From NCBI GenBank assembly GCA_002305765.1, contig DBQU01000049.1, positions 68,796-132,795 of the forward strand: a DNA stretch of 64,000 bases, in the 5' to 3' direction. The notes under the pieces are model-generated. The model searched no databases. It was not told the origin of the DNA and saw nothing but the letters and a program-made list of their open reading frames with translations. Positions 36,830 through 45,924 of this stretch are shown piece after piece (within the stretch, counting starts at the first letter, position 1; each line of letters begins with the position of its first letter). Origin of the DNA: Deltaproteobacteria bacterium UBA1386. Lineage in GTDB: Bacteria > Desulfobacterota > Syntrophorhabdia > Syntrophorhabdales > Syntrophorhabdaceae. The position numbers and the translations under genes are program-made.

Positions 36830-37675
36830 ATGTGCGAATTTTGTGTGAAACATGGCGAGGGAGAGAAGTGGTATCTGCAGGCGAGAAACTATTCCGATGA
36901 TCTCCTGAGCGATATCCGTCGGCGCAGGTTCATCGAGGAGTTCGTCTCCGACACGGACGGGCTTGTACGGGCGAACAAGCGTCTTGAGATGTTAGGCAAG
37001 GCACCGCGGCTGATCAGGAGTGTCGTAGGCCGCATTGTGACCGGGAGGATGAAGAAGAACCACTTTGGCCAGGTGGTGCCCATTGAAGATATCGAAAAGA
37101 TCTTTGGCTTCGTCAATTCCATCGTACGCATCTCCTGCATTTGTCGGCGGGTCACTCTCGGAAAAGAGAAACGTTACTGTTACGCCGTGAGTCTGGGACC
37201 TAACGGCGGAGGACTTGCCGAGATCATGCGCGGTGTCGACAACAGTTTCATCAATGGACCCGATGCCGCTGAAAATGAGCTGCTGACCAGGGATGAAGCC
37301 ATGGCTGCCTTCCGCGAACATGAACGGGAGGGCCTCTGTCACAGCGTCTGGACCTTCCAAACACCCTTCATTGCCGCCATATGCAACTGTGACCGCTCCG
37401 ATTGTCTCGCAATGCGCACGACGGTAACGCATGCCCTTCCTGTTATGTTTCGCGCCGAGTACGTTGCGGAAATCGCCCCTCAAGCATGTTCGGGCTGCCG
37501 CTCGTGCCTGTCAGTCTGCCAGTTCGGCGCCATCAGCTACAGTGCCTCAAACAAGAAAGCCGTCATTGACCAAAGATGGTGCTATGGCTGCGGTGTCTGC
37601 CGTTCAGTATGTAAAACAAAGGCGATCCGCCTTGAAGAGCGTGCCAGGGTCCCCGTTGCCGGAAAACTGTGGTAG
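36830..37675 (+). CDS. Ferredoxin-domain protein (two 4Fe-4S sites)
   Basis: A 281-residue protein. It opens with MCEFCVKHGEGEKWYLQARNYS, passes a helical region, then RISCICRRVTLGKEKRYC and ICNCDRSDCLAMRT (further Cys), and ends with a bacterial-type ferredoxin domain: CSGCRSCLSVCQFGAISY...CYGCGVCRSVCKTKAIRL, with eight Cys for two 4Fe-4S clusters. The N-terminal Cys-rich half may bind additional metal. Such proteins are typical of anaerobes and probably carry electrons to an unknown partner. GTGCGGGA precedes ATG 36830. Confidence 0.8.
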   Translation: MCEFCVKHGEGEKWYLQARNYSDDLLSDIRRRRFIEEFVSDTDGLVRANKRLEMLGKAPRLIRSVVGRIVTGRMKKNHFGQVVPIEDIEKIFGFVNSIVRISCICRRVTLGKEKRYCYAVSLGPNGGGLAEIMRGVDNSFINGPDAAENELLTRDEAMAAFREHEREGLCHSVWTFQTPFIAAICNCDRSDCLAMRTTVTHALPVMFRAEYVAEIAPQACSGCRSCLSVCQFGAISYSASNKKAVIDQRWCYGCGVCRSVCKTKAIRLEERARVPVAGKLW

Positions 37676-37796
37676 AACATAGGCGGAAGAACAACTTTCC
37701 GGGGTCTGTCACAACCCCAGGCCAGGCAGGTGACATTCTTCTCCGAGACACCCCCCGCTGCTCCTCAACAAGACTTGACGCCCATGAGGTTTGCGA

Positions 37797-39224
37797 TCAT
37801 CCGAGACGCTTTACCAGCATTTCTCTTAAGAGTTTGGGGTTTGCTTTTCCTTTTGATGCTTTCATGGCGAGGCCCATGAGGAAGCCTACGACTTTCTCAT
37901 TTCCCTTCCGAAAGTCTTCCACGTCAGCCGAATGATCCGCGATAATGCCGTCGATGATCCCTTCCAGCTCTGACGTGTCCGAAACCTGGCGGAATTGACC
38001 TTTTTCGACGAGATCTTCAGGGGATTCGTTCGATTCAAGGAGCTTGAGAAGGATCTCCCTGGCCCCATGGGCGTTGATCACACCTTTTTCGAGCATGGCT
38101 AGAAGCCGGGCGAAACGCTCCGCCGTGAGGGCCGTTTCCTCGATGGTCTGGTTCCGGTCCTTCAGCATGGGGGCAAGGTGGGTCGTGATCCAGTTTGTCA
38201 CCTTGTGCGGGGACAGACCCCTCTTCGCCGTATCCTCGAAAAACTCCGAAATGTCCCGGTCGAGGCTCATGGCGAGGGCTTCGTCCGGCGTGAGGCCATA
38301 TTCCGTTACAAAACGCTCCGCTTTTTTGGCCGGCATTTCCGGGAGCCTCTCCTGCATCCTTTTTAACCAGTCTTCGGTAACGCGTATCTTCGCGACCGAC
38401 GGGTCGGGCACACAGGGGCCCGCGAACTTGCCCCGCATTGCGGTGGTCACCCGCTTGTCCGGATCCCAGAGTCGGGTGTGAAGTATGATCGCCTCCCCTT
38501 TTTCGAGGCATTCGGTCTGCCGGGTTATCTCGTAGGCAATTGCATCGCCCACGTTGCGGATGGAGTTCATGTTCTTGACCTCCACCTTCGTGTTGAATTC
38601 ACTCGTCCCTTCGGGGCGGATGGAGATATTGGCGTCCACGCGCATCGTGCCCTGCTCCATGCTGCACTCGGCGGTGCCCGTGTAGCGGAGTTGGGTCCTC
38701 AATGCCTTGATGTACTCCATCGCCTCGTACGGACTGCGTATATCGGGTTCACTTACGATCTCTATGAGCGGCGTACCGGCGCGGTTGAAATCGACCAGGC
38801 TTATCGGCGTTTTTCCCTCTGTTTCGTGGACCAGTTTCGCGACGTCTTCCTCCATGTGGATGTGGTGTATCCTGAGCCTCTTCATCCCGCCCTTTTCGGC
38901 CGCGATATCAACCCAGCCGTTCCGGGAAAGGGGTAGGTGATGCTGGGAAAGCTGGAACCCCTTGGGGAGGTCCGGATAATAATAGACCTTCTGGTCGAAG
39001 GCGCTTACGGGCTGTATGGTGCAGTTAAGGGCGAGGCACGCCACGGTGGCCTTTTCGAGGGCCTCCCGGCTTAAATGCGGCAGGTTCCCCGGAAGCCACA
39101 GGCAGACGGGGCACGTGTTCCTGTTCGGCTCATCGCCCGGCCTGTTCGGGCAATCACAGAAAAGCTTGGTGGCGCTGTTCAGCTGGACGTGTATCTCGAG
39201 ACCGATGACCGCTTCGTATTTCAT
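37797..39224 (-). CDS. gatB: GatB-type amidotransferase subunit, with altered MRG...FPDPD loop
   Basis: A 475-residue protein, near the usual length. GatB transfers ammonia to gamma-phospho-Asp-tRNA(Asn) or Glu-tRNA(Gln). Kept: VIGLEIHVQL, the CDC...CPVC zinc-type pair, YYPDLPKGFQLSQ, HMEEDVAKLVHE, LVDFNRAGTPLIEIVSEPDIR, and the C-terminal YqeY-like tail domain. Changed: the stretch usually reading MR.KEEA.DYRYFPDPDL is MRGKFAGPCVPDPSVAKI (residues 262-280), so DYRYF is lost. Start ATG 39224 has AAGGGGG upstream. It is third in an operon after the aspS-gatC fusion and a catalytically dead GatA homologue. Confidence 0.85.
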   Translation of the reverse strand: MKYEAVIGLEIHVQLNSATKLFCDCPNRPGDEPNRNTCPVCLWLPGNLPHLSREALEKATVACLALNCTIQPVSAFDQKVYYYPDLPKGFQLSQHHLPLSRNGWVDIAAEKGGMKRLRIHHIHMEEDVAKLVHETEGKTPISLVDFNRAGTPLIEIVSEPDIRSPYEAMEYIKALRTQLRYTGTAECSMEQGTMRVDANISIRPEGTSEFNTKVEVKNMNSIRNVGDAIAYEITRQTECLEKGEAIILHTRLWDPDKRVTTAMRGKFAGPCVPDPSVAKIRVTEDWLKRMQERLPEMPAKKAERFVTEYGLTPDEALAMSLDRDISEFFEDTAKRGLSPHKVTNWITTHLAPMLKDRNQTIEETALTAERFARLLAMLEKGVINAHGAREILLKLLESNESPEDLVEKGQFRQVSDTSELEGIIDGIIADHSADVEDFRKGNEKVVGFLMGLAMKASKGKANPKLLREMLVKRLG

Positions 39225-39230
39225 GCCGCG

Positions 39231-40442
39231 TTACCCCCTTAAGACAGAAGATGCGATTGCCGATGCCGCGGAGAGGAGTCGGGCATCGTCACGTCGCCTT
39301 CCCATGATCTGCAGACCGATATCGACCCCGTCATGTACAGCGCACCCCGGTACCTGGACCGCAGGCGAGCCCGTGACGTTTGCGGGCAGGGTCAACATGA
39401 AAGATTCATAGACGGCCCTGACCGAACCTGCCGCCCACGCGTCGTGCTCCATGCGACGGGTTGGGAACACCAGGAAATCGACGGCGCCCAGAACGTCCGT
39501 GGTCTCCCGGACCAGCCGGTTCCGTATCCGGCAGGCATCCTCAAAGGCGCCATAGTCTTCGAATTGGAAGAAAGCGCCCTGGAATAGGAACGCCTTGACA
39601 GGCAGACGGAAGGATTCTCCCCGGGATGCGAGGTACATCTCGTTCCAATTCCTGCCCTGGGGCGAACGATGTCCGAACCGGACGCTGTCATATTTGCCTG
39701 CGCTCGACGATGCTTCCACCGCAGCGACCGTGTTGTGGACGGCCCGGAAGAGACTGTACCCGGGAAGGCTAACCTCCTCAATCGCCGCTCCTATCGCTTC
39801 CATCCGCGCGAGGCCTGCCTTGAAGGCGTGCGCCTCCGTTTCGTTGAGGAGATCCAAGGACTCTTTCACGATGCCCGCCCGAAACGGGCCTTCAAATCCC
39901 TGTGGAGTTGAGGTGAAATCGACGGGCGGTTCGTCGGGCATCGAAGGGTCGTTGGGGTCCTTTCCCGCTATGGTCGTCATGATATCGATGATGCTGTTCA
40001 GGTCCCGCCCCGCGACGCCCGTGCACTCCATGGAAGGGACGAGCCCGATGAGGCCGAACCGGGAGACGAGACCGAAGCTCGGCTTGAAACCGAAGAAGCC
40101 TTCAGTGGCGGACGCAACACGCGCCTCGCCCATCGTATCCGTCATAGCGGCCACATCCGCTCCTTCTCCGAGCGACCGGACACTTGTTTCCCCGGTAAGG
40201 CCGAATCCCAATTCGGCCATCCGCGAACTCCCGACAAGGAGTGCGCCGGCGCTCTTGAGACGAGTGACCACTTCTGCGTCCTGAAGAGGGACAAACCCTT
40301 CGAGGGCCTTTGAACCGGCGTCGCATGGCCATCCCCGGACTGAGATGTTCGGCTGGACTACAACCCTGACGCCGGCAAGAGGGGATGCCGCGCCGGCGGG
40401 GGCATCGGTTAAGACGTTTTTATACGTGTAGATTCCGGACAT
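39231..40442 (-). CDS. GatA-like protein lacking the amidase catalytic triad
   Basis: A 403-residue protein, against ~485 for GatA. Alignment by eye to GatA is clear in several places: GFVPLQDAEVVTRLKSAGALLVGSSRMAELGFG, FFGFKPSFGLVSRFGLIG, SSAGKYDSVRFGHRS, RRMEHDAW, ANVTGSPAVQVPG, GLQIMGRR. The catalytic VAVKDN Lys is Gln (VVVQPN, Q30). The GGSSGGSAAAVA segment with both catalytic Ser residues is absent: sequence jumps from TGETSVRSLG to FFGFKPSFG, with about 30 residues missing. The frame is intact, with RBS AAGGGGTG and 11-12 bp spacings, so it looks maintained rather than decayed. Glutaminase activity is very unlikely. A structural role in a GatAB complex is inferred. Confidence 0.85.
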   Translation of the reverse strand: MSGIYTYKNVLTDAPAGAASPLAGVRVVVQPNISVRGWPCDAGSKALEGFVPLQDAEVVTRLKSAGALLVGSSRMAELGFGLTGETSVRSLGEGADVAAMTDTMGEARVASATEGFFGFKPSFGLVSRFGLIGLVPSMECTGVAGRDLNSIIDIMTTIAGKDPNDPSMPDEPPVDFTSTPQGFEGPFRAGIVKESLDLLNETEAHAFKAGLARMEAIGAAIEEVSLPGYSLFRAVHNTVAAVEASSSAGKYDSVRFGHRSPQGRNWNEMYLASRGESFRLPVKAFLFQGAFFQFEDYGAFEDACRIRNRLVRETTDVLGAVDFLVFPTRRMEHDAWAAGSVRAVYESFMLTLPANVTGSPAVQVPGCAVHDGVDIGLQIMGRRRDDARLLSAASAIASSVLRG

Positions 40443-40453
40443 TATATCACCCC

Positions 40454-42574
40454 TTACTCGAGAACGGCGGCTACCTTGAAAAAGCCGCCCTTCTCAGCAG
40501 GGGCGTTCTTGAATATCTCCCCTGTCTGCGCAAATTCACTCACCCGTGCAGTTGTTCCCTCCCGGGTGTGGTTTTCAACGACAACAACCGAAGTCATCGG
40601 CTCGTCATCGCCCGAATTGTTTCTGACAAGACCCGCCACATTCTTCGCATCAGCCACCGCCGCAGCTATATCGGCCCGTTCCGCGTCATCGATCGCTATC
40701 CGGGAAACCCAGACAAGCCTGTCGACGAGGTCCTGCTGCTCGAGCCCCCCGGGTAATGCCTGCCCGGCTCCGCCGAGGTCAAGAAGGCCGAGTTCCGCAA
40801 GTTGTGCGGAGGCAACCGTCGACGGGGCGTCGGTCAGCGGGCAGTAAGCGCTGCGGTTCTTGGGAAAGGCAATGACCTCCCTTATGGAAGGCGTTCCCAG
40901 GATCATCGCGACCACGCGGTCCATGCCGAGGGCAATGCCCCCATGGGGGGGCGCCCCGTATTCAAGCGCCTTGAGAAAGAACCCGAATTTTTCCTCCACC
41001 TCGGCGTCGGAGAGACCCAGGGCCTTGAATATCCGGTTCTGCAGGGCCCTGTCGTTGATACGGATGCTCCCCCCGCCAAGCTCCTCCCCGTTCATCACGA
41101 GGTCGTAGGCGCGGGATTTCAGCGCCAAAAGCTCATCGACCTTTTCGGGATCGAAATCCGTGCGGTCGGGCATGGTAAACGGGTGATGGCTCGACGTGAC
41201 CCCGTGTTCCGTGGCCTCAAAGAGTGGGAAATCCGTGACCCACAGGGGATAATACACGTCCCGGGGGATAAGCCCCAGCCGTTCAGCGAGGTGCAGCCGC
41301 AGCTGCCCCAGGGCCGAACAGACAAGAGGCCACGAAGGATCGGCGATCATGAGTATGACATCACCCTTTTCTGCCGCGAACCGTTCCAGGATCCCGCGCC
41401 GTTCGGCATCGCTGAAAAACTGCACGATGTTCGATTCGAGGCCGCCGTCCACGACCCGCATCCATGTCATGCCCTTCGCGCCGAAGCCGGGGACAATCTC
41501 TTTTGCGTACTCATTCTGGAGAATGTTCTTGCTGAGCCGTTCCGATTGACCCTTGACGTTGATCCCCTTGATGCAGCCCCCCCGACCGAGGATCTGTTTG
41601 AAGATGCCGTATCCCGTATTTGTGAAGACATCCGTCGCGTCCTTGAAGGTCATGCCGAAACGCAGATCGGGCCTGTCGGATCCCGTTAAATTCATGGCAT
41701 CGAGCCACGTCATCCTGGGGTATGGGCGGGGAAGCTCGACCCCTCCCACCCTGAACATGCGCACCGTCATTTCCTCGAACAGCGAATAGAGATACTCCTC
41801 CTCTATGAAAGACGCCTCGAGGTCGAGCTGGGTAAATTCCGGCTGTCTGTTCGGTCTCAAGTCTTCATCGCGAAAGCAGCGCACGATCTGGAAGTACCGC
41901 TCCATGCCGCTCACCATCAGGAGCTGCTTGAACAGCTGCGGCGACTGGGGCAAAGCGTAAAAGCTCTTCGGGTAATGCCTGCTGGGTACCAGGTAGTCCC
42001 GCGCGCCCTCGGGTGTGCTCTTGGTGAGCATGGGTGTTTCCACCTCGACGAACCCCTGTTCATCGAGGTAATCGCGCACAATTTTCGCCACGCGGTGCCT
42101 TTTAACAAGATGGTCCTGCATCGTGGGCCGCCGAAGATCGAGATACCTGTACTGAAGCCGGAGATCCTCGGACACGCTCTCGTCGCGCTTCGCTGAAACA
42201 CCGGCCACCATGGACTTCTCCGATATGGGAAAAGGAAGCGTCCCCGCCTTGCTCAAAACGGTGAGTTCCGTTGCCGCCACCTCTATCTCGCCCGTGGCAA
42301 TTCCCGGATTCTCGGTCCCTTCTATCCGTTTCACCACCCGACCCTTCACGCGGATGCAGTACTCGGCCTTAAGCCCCGCCGCCGCCGTACAAACCTCGGC
42401 GCCCGAAGGTCCGGGGCTGAACACCACCTGCACGATCCCGCTCCTGTCGCGCAAATGGATGAACAGGACCTCCCCATGGTCCCTTAGAGCATCCACCCAT
42501 CCCGCAAGAAGAACCTCTTCCCCCACGTCCGGCAAACCCAACAAACCGCAATGCAATCGCTCACTGAATGTCAT
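40454..42574 (-). CDS. aspS-gatC: Aspartyl-tRNA synthetase fused to GatC
   Basis: A 706-residue protein from ATG 42574 (AAGGAAA upstream). Residues 1-~590 are a bacterial-type AspRS: anticodon OB fold (GWVDALRDHGEVLFIHLRDR), motif 2 FRDEDLRPNRQPEF, motif 3 GIALGMDRVVAMI, GAD insertion. His33 in RDHG is the residue reported for non-discriminating AspRS; E. coli has Leu (RDLG). Residues ~610-706 are a GatC domain ending FKNAPAEKGGFFKVAAVLE. The fusion would hold GatC on the synthetase that makes Asp-tRNA(Asn), in effect a built-in transamidosome. It precedes the GatA-like and GatB genes in one operon. Confidence 0.92.
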   Translation of the reverse strand: MTFSERLHCGLLGLPDVGEEVLLAGWVDALRDHGEVLFIHLRDRSGIVQVVFSPGPSGAEVCTAAAGLKAEYCIRVKGRVVKRIEGTENPGIATGEIEVAATELTVLSKAGTLPFPISEKSMVAGVSAKRDESVSEDLRLQYRYLDLRRPTMQDHLVKRHRVAKIVRDYLDEQGFVEVETPMLTKSTPEGARDYLVPSRHYPKSFYALPQSPQLFKQLLMVSGMERYFQIVRCFRDEDLRPNRQPEFTQLDLEASFIEEEYLYSLFEEMTVRMFRVGGVELPRPYPRMTWLDAMNLTGSDRPDLRFGMTFKDATDVFTNTGYGIFKQILGRGGCIKGINVKGQSERLSKNILQNEYAKEIVPGFGAKGMTWMRVVDGGLESNIVQFFSDAERRGILERFAAEKGDVILMIADPSWPLVCSALGQLRLHLAERLGLIPRDVYYPLWVTDFPLFEATEHGVTSSHHPFTMPDRTDFDPEKVDELLALKSRAYDLVMNGEELGGGSIRINDRALQNRIFKALGLSDAEVEEKFGFFLKALEYGAPPHGGIALGMDRVVAMILGTPSIREVIAFPKNRSAYCPLTDAPSTVASAQLAELGLLDLGGAGQALPGGLEQQDLVDRLVWVSRIAIDDAERADIAAAVADAKNVAGLVRNNSGDDEPMTSVVVVENHTREGTTARVSEFAQTGEIFKNAPAEKGGFFKVAAVLE

Positions 42575-42709
42575 GGCATTTTCCTTCTTGTGTATTGGAT
42601 CAAAGAAAAAACCTACCATCGTACTGAAGAATGGTCAATGAAAACTGGCCATCAATTTACTTTATCTCCCAGCTTCCTGGCAATGATGATAAATGGGGAA
42701 TATATAACA

Positions 42710-42918
42710 CCCTTCACATCTTCACATTCGGCATCCGTGCAGGACCAAAGGAACATCGTCTAGACATTGAATCCGAAGATCCGAAAAGAGGCGCGGCCGT
42801 TATTGACATTCTGAGGGGAGAGGGACAACATCTGCCTGATACCATCGACAATCATCATTGCTCGTTCAGGCCTGGCAGAAGAGAGAATGTGAAGATGTGA
42901 AGGGTGTGCCCAAAGTAC
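42710..42918. repeat. 209-bp MITE-like element, left copy
   Basis: Ends are perfect 20-bp inverted repeats, CCCTTCACATCTTCACATTC and its complement (extending to 23 bp with ACA/TGT at this copy, 42707-42729 and 42885-42907). The 3'-flank GTGTGCCCAAAGTAC is also shared with the right copy. The two copies differ at three transitions in 209 positions. No transposase is encoded inside. A ~60-codon open frame in the element is not conserved in meaning between copies. Confidence 0.85.
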
Positions 42919-43056
42919 GAACACTTCCATCGTAACGAACTTGACCCATTGTTACGCGCTATGGTATATAATCAACGTTATTGTGGTGTATAGATAACGC
43001 CCCGTATCGCGCACAATATGACCGGTATCAATCCAACTGACGGGAGGATGTAAACC

Positions 43057-44055
43057 ATGGAGCGCCTGAAGATCCTTTGTCTTGTTTTGACATTGGTATG
43101 CCTCGCAGGGTCTGCCGCCTACGCAAAAGAGGAGTTTCCTATCAACATCGCCGTTGAGTTCACCGATCATGCCACGAGTTTCTATGTAGCTCAGCGCAAA
43201 GGATGGTTTGAAGAGGAGGGATTGAAACCGACTTCCTACAGTTACGTCACCGGGATGGCCCTGGCCTCTGCCCTGGGTCGCGGTGACATTCAGGCTGCGT
43301 ATATGTGTCTTCTACCCGCTATCACCGCCTATGCCAACGCCAGGGTGCCGATCAAGGTGGTTGCGGGATTACACAGGCACGGATACGGCCTGGCAGTCGA
43401 TCCGGCAAAAATCAAGACCGTTGCGGACCTGGAAAAACCGGGGATCCGTATAGGGTGCAACAAGGCAGGCGGCCCCGCGGATGCGATCATCCACAAGACC
43501 ATAGAAAAATACAACCTCGACAGGGATAAGATCCTGAACAAGATCCAGAGGATGAATCCGGCGACACAGATCCTGGCAATCCGAATGGGAAAGCTTGATG
43601 CCTTCTTCAACTGTGAGCACTGGCCTGCAATGGCTGAAGACGCCGGCTTCAAGATGTTGCTCACCAGTCAGGAAGTGTGGCCAAATATGCAGGGCAGCGT
43701 TCTGATAGTCAGGGAAGATCTGATAAAAAACCATCCCGAGGTCGTCAGAAAGCTCGTAGCAATAACCGGCAGGGCCATCGAGTGGATAAAGAAGAACCCC
43801 CGGGAAGCCGCATCCATTATGTCCAAACAACTGCAGATGGCGGGCGGCAGGAATTCCCCGTCCGATGCCCCCGAAGGCACGCAAAAGCTGAAGGTGACTC
43901 CGGAGACGGTGCTGAGATCGATGACGAGGATAGAACACTCTTTCACCATTGACCCGGCGGAGGTTCAGAGATCCATAGATTTTGCCAAAAAGCATGGCAA
44001 CATAAGGAATGACTTCAAAGCCAGCGACATTCTTGATCTGAGGTTCTCCAGGTGA
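43057..44055 (+). CDS. ABC importer substrate-binding protein (NMT1/SsuA-like)
   Basis: A 332-residue exported protein with a signal peptide (core CLVLTLVCLAGSAAYA). The NMT1/SsuA fold is visible: FYVAQRKGWFEEEGLKPTSYSYVTGMALASALGRGDIQAAYMCLLPAI..., and DLEKPGIRIGCNKAGGPADAIIHKTIEKYNLD. There is no lipobox, so it is periplasmic. GGGAGG precedes ATG 43057. It is the first gene of a four-gene operon, overlapping the permease start by four bases (GTGA). Ligand unknown; the operon's FmdE-like member hints at a molybdenum/tungsten-linked compound (weak inference). Confidence 0.88.
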   Translation: MERLKILCLVLTLVCLAGSAAYAKEEFPINIAVEFTDHATSFYVAQRKGWFEEEGLKPTSYSYVTGMALASALGRGDIQAAYMCLLPAITAYANARVPIKVVAGLHRHGYGLAVDPAKIKTVADLEKPGIRIGCNKAGGPADAIIHKTIEKYNLDRDKILNKIQRMNPATQILAIRMGKLDAFFNCEHWPAMAEDAGFKMLLTSQEVWPNMQGSVLIVREDLIKNHPEVVRKLVAITGRAIEWIKKNPREAASIMSKQLQMAGGRNSPSDAPEGTQKLKVTPETVLRSMTRIEHSFTIDPAEVQRSIDFAKKHGNIRNDFKASDILDLRFSR

Positions 44056-44825
44056 ACAAGGAATCCAGACATCTCCAGTCTGCCTGGGGGGCCCTGCCCG
44101 TTGCCGTCTTCATAGCAGCATGGGAGATCGTTGGTCGCTTCGATCTCTTTCCGGGACAGTTCTTTTTCCCTCCTTTTTCAGCGGTGCTAAAAGAGTTCTA
44201 CTACCTTACGGCAGACGGCGTCCTGGGAAAGAACTTCACAAGCAGCCTGGTGCGTGTGGTTATCGGTCTTTGCAGTGGTTCCATAGCGGGCATCTTCGTG
44301 GGGGTTGTCATGGGCTGGCGCCGCGTGATCAACGGGGCTCTCAATCCCATAATCAGCCTCCTGTATCCCATTCCCGCCCTGGGATGGCTACCCCTTCTGA
44401 TGCTGTGGATAGGGATAAACGAAATGTTGCCCATCACCATCATATTCATATGCTCTTTTTTTCCGGTGGTATACAACACGGCCACGGGGATCAGAAACGT
44501 GGATGCAAGGTATGTACGGGCCGCCGAGACTCTCGGTGCCTCGAATATGCGGATACTCTTCAAGGTCATCATACCCCTCGCGCTTCCCAATATCTTCACC
44601 GGTCTCAGACTGGAGGCCGGGATGTCGTGGCGGGTCCTCATAGCGGCGGAGATGGTCGCCATCCCGACGGGCATTGGAGCCTTGCTCATGCAGGCCGAGA
44701 GCCTGGTCCGTGTTGATATCGTCATGGTATGTCTCATAGTCCTTTCCATCATGTGCCTGCTCTTCGAGAGGATCTTTGCGTTCATGGAAAAACGCATGAT
44801 CGGCAAATGGAGTAACCATGCCTGA
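44052..44825 (+). CDS. ABC importer permease (SsuC/TauC-like)
   Basis: A 257-residue inner-membrane protein with about six TM helices. The BPD_transp_1 EAA loop reads YVRAAETLGASNMRILFKVIIPLALPNIFTGLR. The signature of the taurine/nitrate/sulfonate type is YPIPALGWLPLLMLWIGINE. GTG start overlaps the preceding gene's stop, and its own stop overlaps the ATPase start by eight bases. Confidence 0.9.
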   Translation: MNKESRHLQSAWGALPVAVFIAAWEIVGRFDLFPGQFFFPPFSAVLKEFYYLTADGVLGKNFTSSLVRVVIGLCSGSIAGIFVGVVMGWRRVINGALNPIISLLYPIPALGWLPLLMLWIGINEMLPITIIFICSFFPVVYNTATGIRNVDARYVRAAETLGASNMRILFKVIIPLALPNIFTGLRLEAGMSWRVLIAAEMVAIPTGIGALLMQAESLVRVDIVMVCLIVLSIMCLLFERIFAFMEKRMIGKWSNHA

Positions 44826-45867
44826 TATCGAACTCGTGAACATGGACAGGCACATCTGCCGGAACGTGAATCTTAAGATCATGGACAGGGAGATCTTTGT
44901 CGTCGTGGGAACGACAGGGGCCGGCAAAACAACCCTGCTCAACGTCATTGCCGGGGTTGCGGATTACAGCGGCAGCGTCCTTATCGATGGTGTCAATGTG
45001 GACAGGGTCTCGCCGAGAAAGAGGGGTGTGGGTTACCTGTTTCAGAGCCTTGCCCTCTTCCCGCACATGACCGTCGAGTCAAACATTGCCTTTGGCCTCA
45101 GTGCCGGTGGAACGGAAAAGAGCGCGGCGGACAGCCGGGTTACGTCGCTGATGGAGATGATGCATATAAAACACCTGGCACACCGTTATCCTCACACGCT
45201 CTCCGGGGGCGAGAAGAAACGTGTCGCACTCGCGCGCTCCCTTGCGCCCTCCCCGCAGATACTTCTCCTCGATGAACCAACAGCCAGCCTTGATCACCAG
45301 ACGGCCAAATACCTGCGAACCGAGCTTGTCTCACTTCTGAAGGAACTGGAGATGACAACAGTGTACGTCACGCACGATCTCAGGGAGGCGGAAGAGATCG
45401 CCGACAGGATAGCCCTCATGTCCCACGGGAGGATCGAACAGGTATCGACCCCCCACGATTTCTTCTTCAATCCCCGGACCGAGTTCGTTTCTGAGTTTGT
45501 CGGAATGCTCAACATCATAGAGTGCACCCGGTCTCGTGTTCTGACCTCAGGTCTCGTGGAAGTGGTTTCTGATGAAATGACGATGGTCCTTCCGTATGAT
45601 GGAGGCGCTATCAGAAAGATCGCCATACCGCCCGACGACATCTATATATCAGACGTGAAACCGCCGGGCCCGGCCTTGAACCGTTTCACCGGAAAGGTAG
45701 AGGAGATCTCCCGTTACGGATCAAACGTACGGGTCAGGGTGTCCATTGGAAAAAACAAACTTCTGGCTGAGCTGCCTTCCGGTGCCTTTGATGAGCTTTC
45801 CCTCCAGGAGGGAAAAGACGTCCATGTGGTGATAAAACTAAGAAGGCTGCGTTACGTGGAATCCTAG
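44818..45867 (+). CDS. ABC importer ATPase with TOBE-like C-terminus
   Basis: A 349-residue ATPase. Walker A GTTGAGKTT, Q-loop FQSLALFPHMTV, signature LSGGEKKRVALARSL, Walker B ILLLDEPTASLDH, switch His YVTHDLREA. The C-terminal ~110 residues form an oligonucleotide-binding/TOBE domain (LNRFTGKVEEISRYGSNVRVRVSIGKNKLLAELPSGAFDEL...VHVVIKLRRLRYV) as in molybdate/tungstate or spermidine ATPases, unusual for an SsuB-type importer. This mix of NMT1 permease genes with a ModC-like ATPase is a clue to substrate. Confidence 0.92.
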   Translation: MPDIELVNMDRHICRNVNLKIMDREIFVVVGTTGAGKTTLLNVIAGVADYSGSVLIDGVNVDRVSPRKRGVGYLFQSLALFPHMTVESNIAFGLSAGGTEKSAADSRVTSLMEMMHIKHLAHRYPHTLSGGEKKRVALARSLAPSPQILLLDEPTASLDHQTAKYLRTELVSLLKELEMTTVYVTHDLREAEEIADRIALMSHGRIEQVSTPHDFFFNPRTEFVSEFVGMLNIIECTRSRVLTSGLVEVVSDEMTMVLPYDGGAIRKIAIPPDDIYISDVKPPGPALNRFTGKVEEISRYGSNVRVRVSIGKNKLLAELPSGAFDELSLQEGKDVHVVIKLRRLRYVES

Positions 45868-45924
45868 AAGCGCCATATCGCCGGCTGGCGGCCGGGACTG
45901 AATCTTGTTGCCAGGAGGTATCTA

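Noticed and set aside
39231..40442. GatA-like gene as a plain pseudogene
   Set aside because: It has no internal stop or frameshift, has a good ribosome site, keeps spacing with both neighbours, and aligns to GatA at both ends. Decay would not leave such a clean internal loss.
42631..42900. Open frame through the left MITE (89 codons) and its twin at 46844-47098
   Set aside because: It crosses the terminal repeats and the two copies differ by non-synonymous changes. No ribosome site belongs to it.
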